A stretch of DNA of 64,000 bases from Serratia entomophila (GCF_021462285.1 NZ_CP082787.1:868001-932000), one strand, 5' to 3'; counted from the first letter of the stretch, positions 34,946 through 46,206 are shown. Translations and numbers: made by a program. The notes: a model not told the origin generated them from the sequence alone.

Positions 34946-36199
34946 ATGGCGCCGTTGACCGCCCAGGAGGCGGAACAGGCTGCGGCGCAGGTGATGGCGC
35001 GGTGCGATGCGCTGGCGGCGATCACCGCCGTGCCGGGCCAGTTGACGCGTACCTATCTTTCCCCGGAGCATCAGCGCGCCAACCTGCTGGTGGGCGACTG
35101 GATGCGCAGCATCGGCATGGCGGTGTGGCAGGACAGCGTCGGCAACATCTGCGGCCGCTATGAAGGGCAGACGCCTGGCGCACCGGCGCTGCTGCTCGGT
35201 TCGCACCTGGATACGGTGCGTAATGCCGGGCGTTACGACGGCATGCTCGGCGTATTGGCCGCGCTGGAAGTGGTGGCGCACCTGCACCGCCGGCAGCGCC
35301 GTCTGCCGGTGGCGGTTGAGGTGATCGGCTTTGCCGATGAAGAGGGCACGCGCTTTAGCGTCGCCCTGCTGGGCAGCCGCGGCATCACCGGCCGGTGGCC
35401 GGAGGAATGGCTGGCGCGCACCGATGCCGACGGCGTCAGCGTGGCGCAGGCGCTGCGCGATTTCGGCCTGGATCCGGCCGAAATCGGCCAGACGCGCCGC
35501 GCGCCAGGCGATATCTGCGCCTATCTGGAGCTGCATATCGAACAGGGCCCCTGCCTGGAGGCCGCCGGGCTGGCGCTGGGGGTGGTGACGGCGATCAACG
35601 GCGCGCGCCGCCTCAACTGCACCTTTACCGGCCTGGCCGGCCATGCGGGCACCGTACCTATGGGGCAGCGCAAAGACGCGTTGGCGGCGGCGGCGGAATG
35701 GATGGTAGCGGTAGAAGCCGTCACCGCCGCCGCCGATCCGCATCTGGTGGCGACGGTGGGATGCATTGAAAGCCTGCCGGGTGCGGTTAACGTTATCCCT
35801 GGCGAGGTGAAGCTGACGCTGGACGTGCGCGGCCCGGAAGATGGCCCGCTGGCGAGGCTGCTGGCGCAGCTGTTGCAGCAGGCGCAGGCGATCTGCGAAC
35901 GGCGCGGGCTGCAGTTCGCCAGCGAGGAGTTTTACCGCATCGACGCGACGGCGTGCGACGCCGGATTGCAGCGGCGCTGGCATGACGGCGTGCGGCAGGT
36001 GCAGGGGAGCAGCATGGCGCTGCCGAGCGGCGCCGGGCACGACGCCATCGCCGTGGCGGCAGAGTGGCCGGTGGGCATGCTGTTTGTGCGCTGTGACCGG
36101 GGCATCAGCCATCACCCGGCGGAGGCGGTAACCGCATCCGACGTGGCGTTGGCGATCCGCGCCTACTGCCAAACGGTGGCAAGCTGGGGGAACGCCTGA
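34946..36199 (+). CDS. hpxK: Allantoate amidohydrolase
   Basis: The 417-residue M20-family metallohydrolase has LLLGSHLDTVRNAGRYDGMLGVLAALEV, VEVIGFADEEGTRF, LELHIEQGPCLE, GLAGHAGTVPMGQRKDAL and SGAGHDAIAVA, the metal-binding and specificity motifs of AllC and carbamoylase enzymes. It hydrolyses allantoate to ureidoglycine with release of ammonia and carbon dioxide. It starts three bases after hpxJ, and its stop overlaps the next ATG. Confidence 0.92.
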   Translation: MAPLTAQEAEQAAAQVMARCDALAAITAVPGQLTRTYLSPEHQRANLLVGDWMRSIGMAVWQDSVGNICGRYEGQTPGAPALLLGSHLDTVRNAGRYDGMLGVLAALEVVAHLHRRQRRLPVAVEVIGFADEEGTRFSVALLGSRGITGRWPEEWLARTDADGVSVAQALRDFGLDPAEIGQTRRAPGDICAYLELHIEQGPCLEAAGLALGVVTAINGARRLNCTFTGLAGHAGTVPMGQRKDALAAAAEWMVAVEAVTAAADPHLVATVGCIESLPGAVNVIPGEVKLTLDVRGPEDGPLARLLAQLLQQAQAICERRGLQFASEEFYRIDATACDAGLQRRWHDGVRQVQGSSMALPSGAGHDAIAVAAEWPVGMLFVRCDRGISHHPAEAVTASDVALAIRAYCQTVASWGNA

Positions 36200-36699
36200 T
36201 GGAACTGCAACGTTTTAACCGGCTGTCGGCGGCGGAGGCGGAGCGGCTGCTGCGCCCCTGCGTGGATATCGACAGCTGGATCGCGGCGCTGATTGCCGCA
36301 CGGCCGTTCAGCGGCGTAGACGCCGCGTTGGCGGCGGCGCGGCAGGCCGCGTTACGCTGGCGGCCGGACGACGTCGCCCGGGCGCTTGCCGCGCATCCGC
36401 GCATCGGTGAACGGGCGCAGGGCCAGGGGGCTGAAGCGCAGTTCTCCCGGCGTGAGCAGTCGGCGGTCGACGGGAAGGATGCGGCGCTGCAACAGGCGCT
36501 GCTGGCGGGCAACCGGCGTTATGAAGAGAAGTTTGAACGGGTGTTTTTAATCCGCGCCGCCGGGCGCGACGGGCAGGCCATCCTGCGCGAACTGGAGCGC
36601 CGGTTGCACAACGATGCGCCGCAGGAACAGCGTGAAACCGCCGAACAGCTGCGTGAAATCACCCTGCTGCGTTTGAAGGAGTTATTGAGCGATGAGTAA
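36199..36699 (+). CDS. hpxQ: 2-oxo-4-hydroxy-4-carboxy-5-ureidoimidazoline (OHCU) decarboxylase
   Basis: The 166-residue helical protein has the OHCU decarboxylase pattern with the catalytic histidine in ALAAHPRIGERAQG, then AQFSRREQSAVDG, ALLAGNRRYEEKFERVFLIRAAGR and ILRELERRLHND. It converts OHCU stereospecifically to S-allantoin. It overlaps hpxK by one base and the next gene by eight. Its Klebsiella homologue is in a separate hpx cluster. Confidence 0.9.
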   Translation: MELQRFNRLSAAEAERLLRPCVDIDSWIAALIAARPFSGVDAALAAARQAALRWRPDDVARALAAHPRIGERAQGQGAEAQFSRREQSAVDGKDAALQQALLAGNRRYEEKFERVFLIRAAGRDGQAILRELERRLHNDAPQEQRETAEQLREITLLRLKELLSDE

Positions 36700-37027
36700 C
36701 ATCAGCACCCATATTCTGGATACCTCGGTCGGCAAGCCCGCAGCGGGCGTGCGGGTGTGGTTGGAACGGGAGCACGGCGGCCAGTGGCTGGCGCTGGCGG
36801 CAAGCCGCACCGACGCCGACGGCCGCGCCCGCGAGCTGACGCCGGCGGGGTTAGCCGCCGGCCATTACCGGCTGCATGCCGATCTCGGCGCTTATTTTGC
36901 CGCCGACGGGCGTGACACTTTGTATGCCACGGCGATTATCGATTTCGTCATCGGCGACCCGGCGCAGCATTACCACCTGCCGCTGCTGATCGCTCCGTAC
37001 GCCTACTCAACCTACCGCGGCAGTTGA
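36692..37027 (+). CDS. hpxT: 5-Hydroxyisourate hydrolase (transthyretin-like)
   Basis: The 111-residue protein carries ISTHILDTSVGKPAAGVRVWLE at the N-terminus and the C-terminal tetrapeptide YRGS, both diagnostic of 5-hydroxyisourate hydrolases. There is no signal peptide. It hydrolyses 5-hydroxyisourate, the product of urate oxidation, to OHCU for the preceding enzyme. No urate oxidase gene is in the window. Confidence 0.92.
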   Translation: MSNISTHILDTSVGKPAAGVRVWLEREHGGQWLALAASRTDADGRARELTPAGLAAGHYRLHADLGAYFAADGRDTLYATAIIDFVIGDPAQHYHLPLLIAPYAYSTYRGS

Positions 37028-37048
37028 CTGCCGTGCTGCGCGCCAGCT

Positions 37049-37822
37049 TCAGTCGTGGCGCAGGAAGCTGTCGGCGTCGCGCCAGGCGGGGAAGGCGCTG
37101 CGATAATTTTGCAGGTTTTCCAGCGACAGCTCGGCGTCCAGCCGCGCGGTCGCACCGGCCTCGGCCTCGGCCAGGATCTCACCCTGCGGGCTGAGGATCA
37201 GGCTGTCGCCGCTGTAGTTCAGGCCGTTGCCGTCTTCGCCGACGCGGTTGCAGCCGGCCACGTACGCCTGATTCTCAATCGCCCGCGCCGCCAGCAGCGT
37301 TTGCCAGTGTTTGTTGCGCGGCGCCGGCCAGTTGGCGACATACAGCGCCAGATCGTAATCCTGCTGATAGCGCGACCACACCGGGAAGCGCAGGTCGTAG
37401 CAAATCTGCGGCAGGATGCGCCAGCCGCGCCATTCGAAAATCTCGCGCCGCTTGCCGGCGCGGTAATGCAGGTGTTCGCCGGCCATGCGGAACAGGTGGC
37501 GCTTATCGTAAGCGTGCACCCGGCCGCCCGGCTCCACCAGCAGGAAACGGTTGACCGCGCCCTCGGCGGTTTTCAGCGCCACGCTGCCGCCCACCAGCGC
37601 GTGGGTTTTCACCGCCCAGCCATGCAGCCAGTCGATCACCTGCTGTTCGGGCAACGCGCTTTCGCCGGCATCCATGGCGAAACCGGTGGTGAACATCTCC
37701 GGCAGCACGATCAGATCGCGGCCGGCTATCGGGGCCAGCAGCGCATCGAAATGGCGCAGGTTGGCGGCGCCGTCACGCCAGACCAGCGGTTGCTGCAACA
37801 GGGTAATTTTTAAAGTCGACAT
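37049..37822 (-). CDS. yafV: Omega-amidase YafV, nitrilase family
   Basis: The 257-residue nitrilase-fold enzyme has the Glu-Lys-Cys triad: Glu42 in IVLPEMFTTGF, Lys107 in YDKRHLF and Cys141 in PQICYDLRFPVW. YafV-type omega-amidases hydrolyse 2-oxoglutaramate, the keto acid formed when glutamine donates its amino group. It overlaps the upstream aminotransferase by 13 bases, which fits coupling to that transaminase. The ATG at 37822 is used; a longer reading would extend further into the neighbour. Confidence 0.9.
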   Translation of the reverse strand: MSTLKITLLQQPLVWRDGAANLRHFDALLAPIAGRDLIVLPEMFTTGFAMDAGESALPEQQVIDWLHGWAVKTHALVGGSVALKTAEGAVNRFLLVEPGGRVHAYDKRHLFRMAGEHLHYRAGKRREIFEWRGWRILPQICYDLRFPVWSRYQQDYDLALYVANWPAPRNKHWQTLLAARAIENQAYVAGCNRVGEDGNGLNYSGDSLILSPQGEILAEAEAGATARLDAELSLENLQNYRSAFPAWRDADSFLRHD

Positions 37823-38970
37823 AACCGCTCCGCAGCTGCATCCAGCGTGTCGTCCTGTTTGGCGAAGCACAGCCGAATCAATTTATGGGGGAAAGGATCG
37901 GCACAGAAGACCGACAGCGGAATGGCCGCCACGCCTGCGTGCTCGGTTAACCAACGGCAGAACGCCACATCGTCCAGATCGGAGATGGCGCTGTAGTCCG
38001 CCAGCAGAAAGTATGTACCTTCGCAGGGCAAAATTTCCAGTCGGCTGTTCGCCAGCGCCTGGATGAAGCGATCGCGCTTGGCGCGGTAGAACGCCGGCAG
38101 CTGCTGCCAGTGTTCCGGCGCGGCGCGCAGCATGTCCGCCAGCGCCAGCTGCGCCGGCGTATTGACCGCAAAGGTCAGGTATTGGTGCACCTTGCGCACT
38201 TCGGCGCTCAAGGCGGCGGGCGCCACGCAGTAGCCCACTTTCCAGCCGGTCATGTGGAAGGTTTTGCCAAAGGAAGAGACGGCGATTGCCCGCTGGCGCA
38301 GCTGCGGGTGAGCCAAGACGCTGGCATGGCCGCCCCCGGCGAAGCAGATATGCTCGTAGACTTCATCGCTGAGCACGTAAATTTCGCGTTCGGCGATGGC
38401 ATGCCACAGCTGCTGCATGTCCTCCGCCCGCCAGGCGGTGGCGGACGGGTTGTGCGGGGTATTGACGATCACCAACCGGGTGCGCGGCGACAACAACGCG
38501 GCGAACTGCCGCCAGTCGACGCTGAAGCCTGGCGGCTGCAGGGCGATGCGCTTCAGCGTGCCGCCGGACAGCGTCACCGCGGGCGCATAGCTGTCGTAGC
38601 TGGGATCGAAACAAATCACTTCGTCGCCGGGGCGCACCAGCGCGCTGATGGCGGCGAACAGCGCCTCGGTGGCGCCGGCGGTCACCGTCACTTCCGCGGC
38701 GGCGTCCGGTTGCCAGCCATACAGCTGAGCGGTTTTCTCGGCGATGGCCTCGCGCAGCGGCGCGACGCCGGTCATCGGCGCATATTGATTGGCGCCCTGG
38801 GCGACGTGCCAGGCGAGACGCTCTTTCAGGTAGGCCGGGCCATCGAAATCGGGGAAGCCCTGCGACAGGTTGATCGCCTGATGCTGCTGCGCCAGCGCGC
38901 TCATCTGGGTAAAGATGGTGGTGCCCAGTGCAGGCAGTTTGCTTTCGGGAATCAATGCGGAAGTGCTCAT
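37810..38970 (-). CDS. ybdL: Methionine/glutamine transaminase YbdL, last step of methionine salvage
   Basis: The 386-residue class I aminotransferase has INLSQGFPDFDGP, NTPHNPSATAW, LSDEVYEHICF and the PLP lysine, Lys236, in SSFGKTFHMTGWKVGYC. YbdL/MtnE-type enzymes aminate 4-methylthio-2-oxobutanoate to methionine, often with glutamine as donor. It is divergent from mtnBCD, with a MetJ-like array between them, and coupled to the omega-amidase gene. Confidence 0.9.
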   Translation of the reverse strand: MSTSALIPESKLPALGTTIFTQMSALAQQHQAINLSQGFPDFDGPAYLKERLAWHVAQGANQYAPMTGVAPLREAIAEKTAQLYGWQPDAAAEVTVTAGATEALFAAISALVRPGDEVICFDPSYDSYAPAVTLSGGTLKRIALQPPGFSVDWRQFAALLSPRTRLVIVNTPHNPSATAWRAEDMQQLWHAIAEREIYVLSDEVYEHICFAGGGHASVLAHPQLRQRAIAVSSFGKTFHMTGWKVGYCVAPAALSAEVRKVHQYLTFAVNTPAQLALADMLRAAPEHWQQLPAFYRAKRDRFIQALANSRLEILPCEGTYFLLADYSAISDLDDVAFCRWLTEHAGVAAIPLSVFCADPFPHKLIRLCFAKQDDTLDAAAERLCRL

Positions 38971-39036
38971 GGTCGGCTCAAACTCCTGGCGCTTATGTTG
39001 CCGTCAATATAACACGATGTTAGTATTTGGCAATCA

Positions 39037-39060
39037 AGACGCTTAGATGGCTAAATGCGA
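39037..39060. promoter_or_regulatory. MetJ operator between ybdL and mtnB
   Basis: Adjacent 8-mers AGACGCTT and AGATGGCT, followed by a weaker AAATGCGA, match the met box AGACGTCT at about six of eight positions. They lie in the 161-base divergent gap. Two tandem boxes are the minimum for MetJ, so repression by MetJ with S-adenosylmethionine is plausible. Confidence 0.6.
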
Positions 39061-39131
39061 AAAAGTTCTTACCGCGACGCCGGCCATTCTAAGCCGCATC
39101 GGCTGGCGACCTTACAGATCGGGAAACGATA

Positions 39132-39746
39132 ATGACGGATAATCCGCAACTTGCAGCGTTATTGGCGGCCTGCCACTGGATCGGCGAGAAGGGCTGGTGC
39201 CCGGCGACCGGCGGCAACATGTCGCTACGCCTCGACGATAGCCAGTGCCTGGTTACCGAGTCCGGCAAAGACAAGGGCAGCCTGACCGAGGCGGACTTCC
39301 TGCGGGTGGAAACCGCCAACAACCACGTGCCGAGCGGCCGCACGCCGTCGGCGGAAACCGGGCTGCACACCCTGATTTACCGCCTCTATCCGCAGATTGG
39401 CGCGGTGCTGCACACCCATTCGGTCAACGCCACCGTGCTGTCACGCGTCGAACGCAGCGAAGCGCTGGTGCTGCAGGGCTATGAAATGCAAAAATCGCTC
39501 GGCGGCCAGAGCAGCCATCTGGACAGCGTGACGATCCCGATCTTCGACAACGATCAGGATATTCCGCGGCTGGCGGCGCGCGTGGCGGCCTATGCCGAAA
39601 CCACGCCGCTGCGGTACGGTTTTCTGGTGCGCGGCCACGGTCTGTACTGCTGGGGCCGCCAGGTGGCGGAGGCCCGCCGCCATCTTGAAGGGCTGGAATT
39701 CCTGTTCCAGTGCGAACTGCAACGCCGCTTACTGGAGGCGAAATGA
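39132..39746 (+). CDS. mtnB: Methylthioribulose-1-phosphate dehydratase
   Basis: The 204-residue class II aldolase-type enzyme has [10 protein letters not shown], the zinc ligands in [14 protein letters not shown] and a third His in [10 protein letters not shown]. It dehydrates 5-methylthioribulose-1-phosphate to the diketo-phosphopentane used by MtnC. GGGAAA precedes the ATG. Its stop overlaps mtnC by four bases. Confidence 0.93.
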   Translation: MTDNPQLAALLAACHWIGEKGWCPATGGNMSLRLDDSQCLVTESGKDKGSLTEADFLRVETANNHVPSGRTPSAETGLHTLIYRLYPQIGAVLHTHSVNATVLSRVERSEALVLQGYEMQKSLGGQSSHLDSVTIPIFDNDQDIPRLAARVAAYAETTPLRYGFLVRGHGLYCWGRQVAEARRHLEGLEFLFQCELQRRLLEAK

Positions 39747-40432
39747 TCCGCGCCATCGTTACCGATATTGAAGGCACCACCAGCGATATCCGCTTTGTGC
39801 ATCAGGTGCTGTTCCCCTACGCGCGCGCGCGGCTGGCGGATTTTCTGCGCAGCCACGCCGAAGACGCCGAGGTGGCCGCACCGCTGGTTGCCCTGCGTCA
39901 GGAAATTGAACGGCCGGAAGCGGACATCGAACAGCTGACAGCCGCGCTGTACCGTTTTATGGATGAAGATCGCAAGTCCACCGCGCTGAAGGCGCTGCAG
40001 GGCATCATTTGGCGCAGCGGCTACCTCAACGGTGATTTCCGCGGCCATCTGTACCCGGAGGTGGCCGCGCAGCTGGCGGCCTGGCAGCGGCAGGGGCTGC
40101 GGCTGTACGTTTACTCCTCCGGCTCGGTAGAGGCGCAGAAGCTGCTGTTCGGCTACAGCGACGCCGGCGATTTGCAGCCGCTGTTCAGCGGCTATTTCGA
40201 CACCCACGTCGGCGCGAAGCGCGAAACCGCATCGTACCGCAATATCGCCCAGGCCATCGGCCTCGCGCCCGATGAACTGCTGTTCCTGTCCGACATTCAT
40301 CAGGAGCTGGACGCCGCCCTGGCCGCCGGCTGGCATACCTGCCAGCTGATCCGCGACCAGGCGGATGCGCACAGCCGGCACCCGCAGGTTAACCGTTTTG
40401 ATCAGATCGATTTAAGGGAGTTCGCCTCATGA
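39743..40432 (+). CDS. mtnC: Enolase-phosphatase MtnC
   Basis: The 229-residue HAD enzyme has the nucleophile motif [16 protein letters not shown] at the N-terminus, [15 protein letters not shown] (motif II) and [13 protein letters not shown] (acidic motif). It enolises and dephosphorylates the diketo intermediate. The start at 39743 is fixed by the ATGA overlap with mtnB, and a second ATGA overlap joins mtnD. Confidence 0.94.
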   Translation: MIRAIVTDIEGTTSDIRFVHQVLFPYARARLADFLRSHAEDAEVAAPLVALRQEIERPEADIEQLTAALYRFMDEDRKSTALKALQGIIWRSGYLNGDFRGHLYPEVAAQLAAWQRQGLRLYVYSSGSVEAQKLLFGYSDAGDLQPLFSGYFDTHVGAKRETASYRNIAQAIGLAPDELLFLSDIHQELDAALAAGWHTCQLIRDQADAHSRHPQVNRFDQIDLREFAS

Positions 40433-40971
40433 GTGGATTGACCATTTTCAGCGACCAGGAGCCGCAGCAGCCGCTGTGGCAAAGCCATGATGCCGAGGCG
40501 ATCCAGCAACGGCTGGCGCAGATCGGGGTGCGTTTCGAGCGCTGGCGGGCGGATCGGGAACTGGGCGAGAACCCGCAGCCGCAGGCGGTGATCGCGGCTT
40601 ATCAACACGAGATCGACCGGCTGGTGGCGGAGAAGGGCTATCAGAGCTGGGATGTGATCAGCATGCGCCCGGACAACGAGCAGCGCCAGGCGCTGCGCGA
40701 CAAGTTTTTATCGGAACATACCCACGGTGAAGACGAAGTGCGCTTCTTCGTCGAAGGCGCGGGGCTGTTTTGTTTGCATCTGGATGGCAAGATCTTCCAG
40801 ATCCTGTGCGAGAAGAACGATCTGATCTCGGTGCCGGCCAACACCCGTCACTGGTTCGATATGGGATCGGCGCCCAACTTCACGGCGATCCGCGTATTCG
40901 ACAATCCGGAAGGCTGGGTGGCGCATTTCACCGGCGACAAGATTGCCGACGCCTACCCACGACTCGACTGA
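40429..40971 (+). CDS. mtnD: Acireductone dioxygenase
   Basis: The 180-residue cupin has the metal-binding run [15 protein letters not shown] and a later His in NTRHWFDMG. With iron it gives 4-methylthio-2-oxobutanoate and formate, the on-pathway product for the aminotransferase. It is the last gene of mtnBCD and ends 17 bases from the convergent mtnA. Confidence 0.94.
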   Translation: MSGLTIFSDQEPQQPLWQSHDAEAIQQRLAQIGVRFERWRADRELGENPQPQAVIAAYQHEIDRLVAEKGYQSWDVISMRPDNEQRQALRDKFLSEHTHGEDEVRFFVEGAGLFCLHLDGKIFQILCEKNDLISVPANTRHWFDMGSAPNFTAIRVFDNPEGWVAHFTGDKIADAYPRLD

Positions 40972-40988
40972 TTACTCCTGTGCGGGCG

Positions 40989-42017
<1,029 letters not shown>

Positions 42018-42081
42018 CGGCGGTTAATTCCTCGTTGCGTAGTTATTGCATCTGGAAAGCTATTCTGCCAACATGACTTCC

Positions 42082-42113
42082 AGATGTATAGACGTCCAAA
42101 TGCTTTTACGTCT
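42082..42113. promoter_or_regulatory. MetJ operator of four tandem met boxes between mtnA and mtnK
   Basis: Four contiguous 8-mers, AGATGTAT, AGACGTCC, AAATGCTT and TTACGTCT, follow the AGACGTCT met-box consensus (6, 7, 4 and 6 matches). The array is centred in the 144-base gap and can control both genes. Confidence 0.8.
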
Positions 42114-42161
42114 AAAAAATAAAACTGCCGCATCAGTGAGCAAGAACAGAGGGGTTGGGGA

Positions 42162-43361
42162 ATGTCGCTTTATCGTACGTTTACGGCTGCCGATGCCGTT
42201 GAATATGCTCGCCAATATGGGCAGCTGGCCGATCCGCAGGCGCTGGTGAGCGCCGACGAAATTGGCGACGGCAATCTGAATCTGGTGTTCAAGATCCGCG
42301 ATCGCGATGGCGTAAGCCGGGTGATCGTCAAACAGGCGTTGCCGTACGTCCGCTGCGTGGGCGAATCCTGGCCGCTGACCCTGGACCGGGCGCGCATCGA
42401 GGCGGAAACCTTGCTGATCCACGGCGGTTTTTGCCCGCGGCACACGGTGAAGGTGCTGCATCACGATCCCGATCTGGCGGTGATGGTGCAGGAAGATCTT
42501 TCCGACCATCGCATCTGGCGCAGCGAGCTGGTGCAGGGCAACTACCATCCGCTGGCGGCGGGGCAGCTGGCGGAATATCTGGCGCAAACCCTGTTCCATA
42601 CCTCCGATTTTTATCAGCCGGCCCAGCAGAAAAAGGCCGAGGTCAGCCGTTTTACCAACCCTGAGCTGTGCCAGATAACGGAAGATCTGTTTTTTACCGA
42701 TCCTTATGTCGACCATGAGCGCAATCAGTTTGATCCGGCGCTGCTGCCGCAGGTGCAGGCGCTGCGTGACGATGCGGCGCTGAGGTTGGCGATCGCCGGG
42801 CTTAAGCATCGTTTCCTGAGCAAGGCGGAAGCCCTGCTGCACGGGGATATTCACAGCGGTTCGATCTTTGTCGGCGAAGGCCGGCTGAAAGCGATAGACG
42901 CCGAATTTGGCTTCTATGGCCCGATAGGTTTTGACGTCGGCACCGCATTGGGCAACTTGCTGTTGAACTATTGCGGGCTGCCGGGCCTGTTCGGGCCGCG
43001 CGACGCCGACGCCGGGCGCGAACAGCGCCTGCAGGACGTGCGCGAGCTGTGGCTGATTTTCGCCGATCGCTTCCTGTCGCTGTGCCATCAGCAGAGCCGC
43101 GATCCGGCGCTGGCGGCGCCGGGTTACGCCGAACAGTTTCTGCAGCAGGTGTGGGCGGATGCGCTGGGCTATTGCGGCAGCGAGCTGATCCGCCGCACCA
43201 TAGGTTTGGCGCACGTCGCCGATCTGGACAGCATCGACGACGCCGAAATGCGCCTCGCATGCCAGCGCAACGCGCTGGGACTGGGCCGCGCGCTGATCGT
43301 CAATGCGCCGCAGATTGAGCATATCGATGCCTTGCTGGCGCGTATCCGGCAGCAGGGGTGA
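42162..43361 (+). CDS. mtnK: Methylthioribose kinase
   Basis: The 399-residue kinase of the APH-like fold has the glycine-rich nucleotide loop [13 protein letters not shown] and a lysine in VIVKQALP. The catalytic loop [15 protein letters not shown] and the metal site [14 protein letters not shown] are also present. It phosphorylates 5-methylthioribose at C1, the entry step of the cycle. The ATG is close to GGGG. Confidence 0.93.
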   Translation: MSLYRTFTAADAVEYARQYGQLADPQALVSADEIGDGNLNLVFKIRDRDGVSRVIVKQALPYVRCVGESWPLTLDRARIEAETLLIHGGFCPRHTVKVLHHDPDLAVMVQEDLSDHRIWRSELVQGNYHPLAAGQLAEYLAQTLFHTSDFYQPAQQKKAEVSRFTNPELCQITEDLFFTDPYVDHERNQFDPALLPQVQALRDDAALRLAIAGLKHRFLSKAEALLHGDIHSGSIFVGEGRLKAIDAEFGFYGPIGFDVGTALGNLLLNYCGLPGLFGPRDADAGREQRLQDVRELWLIFADRFLSLCHQQSRDPALAAPGYAEQFLQQVWADALGYCGSELIRRTIGLAHVADLDSIDDAEMRLACQRNALGLGRALIVNAPQIEHIDALLARIRQQG

Positions 43362-43450
43362 AAAGGCGGGTGCTCTAATCCGATTATCCCTGCCGTTAAA
43401 TTAGCCGTTCCGCCAAGGTTGCGGCCCGCTGCGCATTTTGTGGCGCCGCA

Positions 43451-43483
43451 AAAGAAAAAGGGGCGATATTCATCGCCCCTTTG
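43451..43483 (-). terminator. Rho-independent terminator of fadE
   Basis: GGGGCGAT (43460-43467) and ATCGCCCC (43472-43479) form a stem with loop ATTC. In fadE orientation the stem is followed by a T-rich tract, TTTTTCTTT. Confidence 0.85.
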
Positions 43484-43504
43484 CTGATTTGGCCTGCGCC
43501 CGCG

Positions 43505-45961
43505 TTATGCCGCTTCGGTGTGCTGCTGGCGCTTAGACGGCGCCGCCGGCTTTGCCGGCTTGCTGGCCGCCAGCGCATCCGGCGCGAAGTCATCGACGTT
43601 AATGGAACGCAGGCGGCTTTCCTCGGCTTTCACCAGGATCTGCGCTTCGTCTGCGCTGATCTTGCCTTCTTCCAGCGCGCGTTCGGCCAGGCGATCCAGG
43701 CGGGTGAACGGCAGGTTTTTGCCGGCCGCCTTGCACAGGCGTTCGTGGATAGGCTCGGCGGCGATCACGTCCGCCAGCGCGGCTTCCAGCAGGCCGACCG
43801 GGTTATGCTCGCTCGGCGTCAGGTACTGGCCGCGGCCCAGGCGGCTGCGGGTGGCGGAAGGCACCTGCAGGATTTTCGCCAGCTGGTGATCCAGACGGTC
43901 GGACGGCGCGGTGTGCACGCGGCCGAACGGGAATACCACCAGACGCATCGCCCCGGCGATAAAGCGGTTCGGGAAGTTGCGCAGCAGGTCATCCAGCGCC
44001 TGCTCGGCCTTGTGCAGGCTGTCCTGCACGCTCCAGTGCACCAGCGGCAGGTCTTCTTTCTGGCGGCCTTCGTCGTCAAAGCGTTTCAGCGCCGCAGACG
44101 CCAGGTACATCTGGCTGAGGATATCCCCCAGGCGGGCGGAGATGCGCTCGCGGCGTTTCAGGCTACCGCCCAGCACGCCCATGGAAACGTCCGACAGCAA
44201 TGCCAGGTTGGCGCTCAGGCGGTTCAACTGCTGATAATAGCGACGGGTCGCGTCCTTGGTCGGCGCGGCGCTGGTGCGGCCGTTGGTCAGGCCCAGCCAG
44301 AAGCTGCGCACCTTGTTGCTGCCGACGTGGCCCAGATGGCCGAACAGCAGCTTGTCGAAGGCGTTCAGATCGTTGCTCTGCGCCGCCGCCATTTCATCCA
44401 GCACGTAAGGATGGCAGCGAATGGCGCCCTGGCCGAAGATCATCATGGTGCGGGTCAGGATGTTGGCGCCTTCCACCGTGATGGCGATTGGCGCACCCTG
44501 ATAGGCGCGGGCCAGGAAATTGGACTCGCCCAGCATGATGCCTTTACCGCCGGCGATGTCCATCGCGTCGATAATCGACTGCTGGCCTCTGTGGGTACAG
44601 TGGTATTTAACGATGGCCGACAGTACCGCCGGTTTTTCGCCCTGCACCAACGCATAGGTGATCAGTGAAGCGGCGGCGTCCATCACATAGGTGTTGCCGG
44701 CGATGCGCGCCAACGGCTCTTCGATACCTTCCATCTTGCCGATGGAAATCTTGAACTGACGGCGAATGTGCGCGTAAGCGCCGGTCGCCAGTGCGATAGA
44801 CTTCAGGCTGCCGGTGGAGTTGGACGGCAGGGTGATGCCGCGGCCTACCGACAGACATTCAACCAGCATGCGCCAGCCCTGGCCGGCCATTTTCGGGCCG
44901 CCGATGATGTAGTCGATCGGCACGAACACGTCGGTGCCGCGGGTTGGGCCGTTCTGGAACGGCACGTTCAGCGGGAAGTGACGGTTGCCGATTTCCACGC
45001 CCGGCGTGCTGGTCGGGATCAGCGCACAGGTGATGCCTGGCGAAGCGTTGTCGCTCAGCAGGTGGTTCGGGTCATACAGCTTGAAGGCCAGGCCCAGTAC
45101 GGTGGCGACCGGCGCCAGCGTGATGTAGCGTTTGTTCCAGGTCAGGCGCATGCCCAGCACCTGCTGGCCTTGCCATTCGCCCATGCACACGGTGCCGACG
45201 TCCGGAATGGCGCCGGCGTCTGAACCCGCTTCCGGGCTGGTCAGGGCGAAACAAGGGATTTCGTCGCCGCGCGCCAGGCCCGGCAGGTAGTGATCTTTCT
45301 GTTCATCGGTGCCGTAGTGTTGCAGCAGTTCGCCCGGGCCGAGGGAGTTAGGCACGCCGACGGTGATCGCCAGGATGCCGGAAACGCCGGCCAGTTTTTG
45401 CAGCACGCGCGCCTGAGCATAAGGAGAGAACTCCAGGCCGCCGTACTCTTTCTTGATGATCATGGCGAAGAAGCGGTGCTCTTTCAGGTACGCCCACAGT
45501 TCCGGCGGCAGATCGGCCAGTTCGTGGGTGATCTGGAAGTCGTTGGCCATGCGGCAGGCTTCTTCCACCGGGCCGTCGATAAACGCCTGTTCTTCTTCCG
45601 TCAGCTGCGGTTTCTGGTAGTTATGCAGCTTGTTCCAGTCCGGCGCGCCGCGGAACAGATCGCCTTCCCACCAGGTGGTGCCGGCGTCGATGGCCTCTTT
45701 CTCGGTGGTGGACATCGGCGGCATCACCTTGCGGAAGGCGCGCAATGCCGGTGCAGACAGCAGAGAACGGCGCAGCGAGGTGAGATTAAGCGGCAGCAGA
45801 ACGATCGCCAGCGGCAGCAACATCCAGAAGCTCCACAGGCCAATTGCGCCCATGGCGGCGGTGTAGGCCACCAGGATCAGGCTGCTGAGGGTAAGGTTCA
45901 CTCGGTGGTAAAACACCACGCCAATGAGTGCCAGTAAAACAACAATACTAAGAACCATCAT
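43505..45961 (-). CDS. fadE: Acyl-CoA dehydrogenase FadE
   Basis: The 818-residue protein has two or three N-terminal membrane segments (about 1-62). The acyl-CoA dehydrogenase core follows: [61 protein letters not shown] and [30 protein letters not shown]. The C-terminal DUF1974 region is present. It performs the first step of fatty-acid beta-oxidation. An excellent FadR half-palindrome lies about 20-35 bases upstream. GGAG precedes two adjacent ATGs; the first is used. Confidence 0.95.
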   Translation of the reverse strand: MMVLSIVVLLALIGVVFYHRVNLTLSSLILVAYTAAMGAIGLWSFWMLLPLAIVLLPLNLTSLRRSLLSAPALRAFRKVMPPMSTTEKEAIDAGTTWWEGDLFRGAPDWNKLHNYQKPQLTEEEQAFIDGPVEEACRMANDFQITHELADLPPELWAYLKEHRFFAMIIKKEYGGLEFSPYAQARVLQKLAGVSGILAITVGVPNSLGPGELLQHYGTDEQKDHYLPGLARGDEIPCFALTSPEAGSDAGAIPDVGTVCMGEWQGQQVLGMRLTWNKRYITLAPVATVLGLAFKLYDPNHLLSDNASPGITCALIPTSTPGVEIGNRHFPLNVPFQNGPTRGTDVFVPIDYIIGGPKMAGQGWRMLVECLSVGRGITLPSNSTGSLKSIALATGAYAHIRRQFKISIGKMEGIEEPLARIAGNTYVMDAAASLITYALVQGEKPAVLSAIVKYHCTHRGQQSIIDAMDIAGGKGIMLGESNFLARAYQGAPIAITVEGANILTRTMMIFGQGAIRCHPYVLDEMAAAQSNDLNAFDKLLFGHLGHVGSNKVRSFWLGLTNGRTSAAPTKDATRRYYQQLNRLSANLALLSDVSMGVLGGSLKRRERISARLGDILSQMYLASAALKRFDDEGRQKEDLPLVHWSVQDSLHKAEQALDDLLRNFPNRFIAGAMRLVVFPFGRVHTAPSDRLDHQLAKILQVPSATRSRLGRGQYLTPSEHNPVGLLEAALADVIAAEPIHERLCKAAGKNLPFTRLDRLAERALEEGKISADEAQILVKAEESRLRSINVDDFAPDALAASKPAKPAAPSKRQQHTEAA

Positions 45962-45979
45962 AAGAAGCTCCGAAGTAGT

Positions 45980-45996
45980 AAGAGGTCTGACCTGTT
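45980..45996. promoter_or_regulatory. FadR operator of fadE
   Basis: AAGAGGTCTGACCTGTT contains the near-perfect dyad AGGTCTGACCT, matching the core TGGTCNGACCA of FadR sites. It lies just before the fadE ribosome site, consistent with repression relieved by long-chain acyl-CoA. Confidence 0.8.
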
Positions 45997-46206
45997 GTGT
46001 ATATGTAATAGGTTTTAGTACAAGGCCAGATTTTTATCAATGCATTTACAGTTTAATTACAACTCAGGTCACAAACCGACAGCACCAAACATCAAAAATC
46101 TCACCGGAACCTCAACCGCCGCGCCGTTTGACCGACAGTGCTTCTCGGTTTTTCCGCGATCCGGTACACTGCGGGGCGGAAGATTGACGATAACAAGAGG
46201 TTCCTC

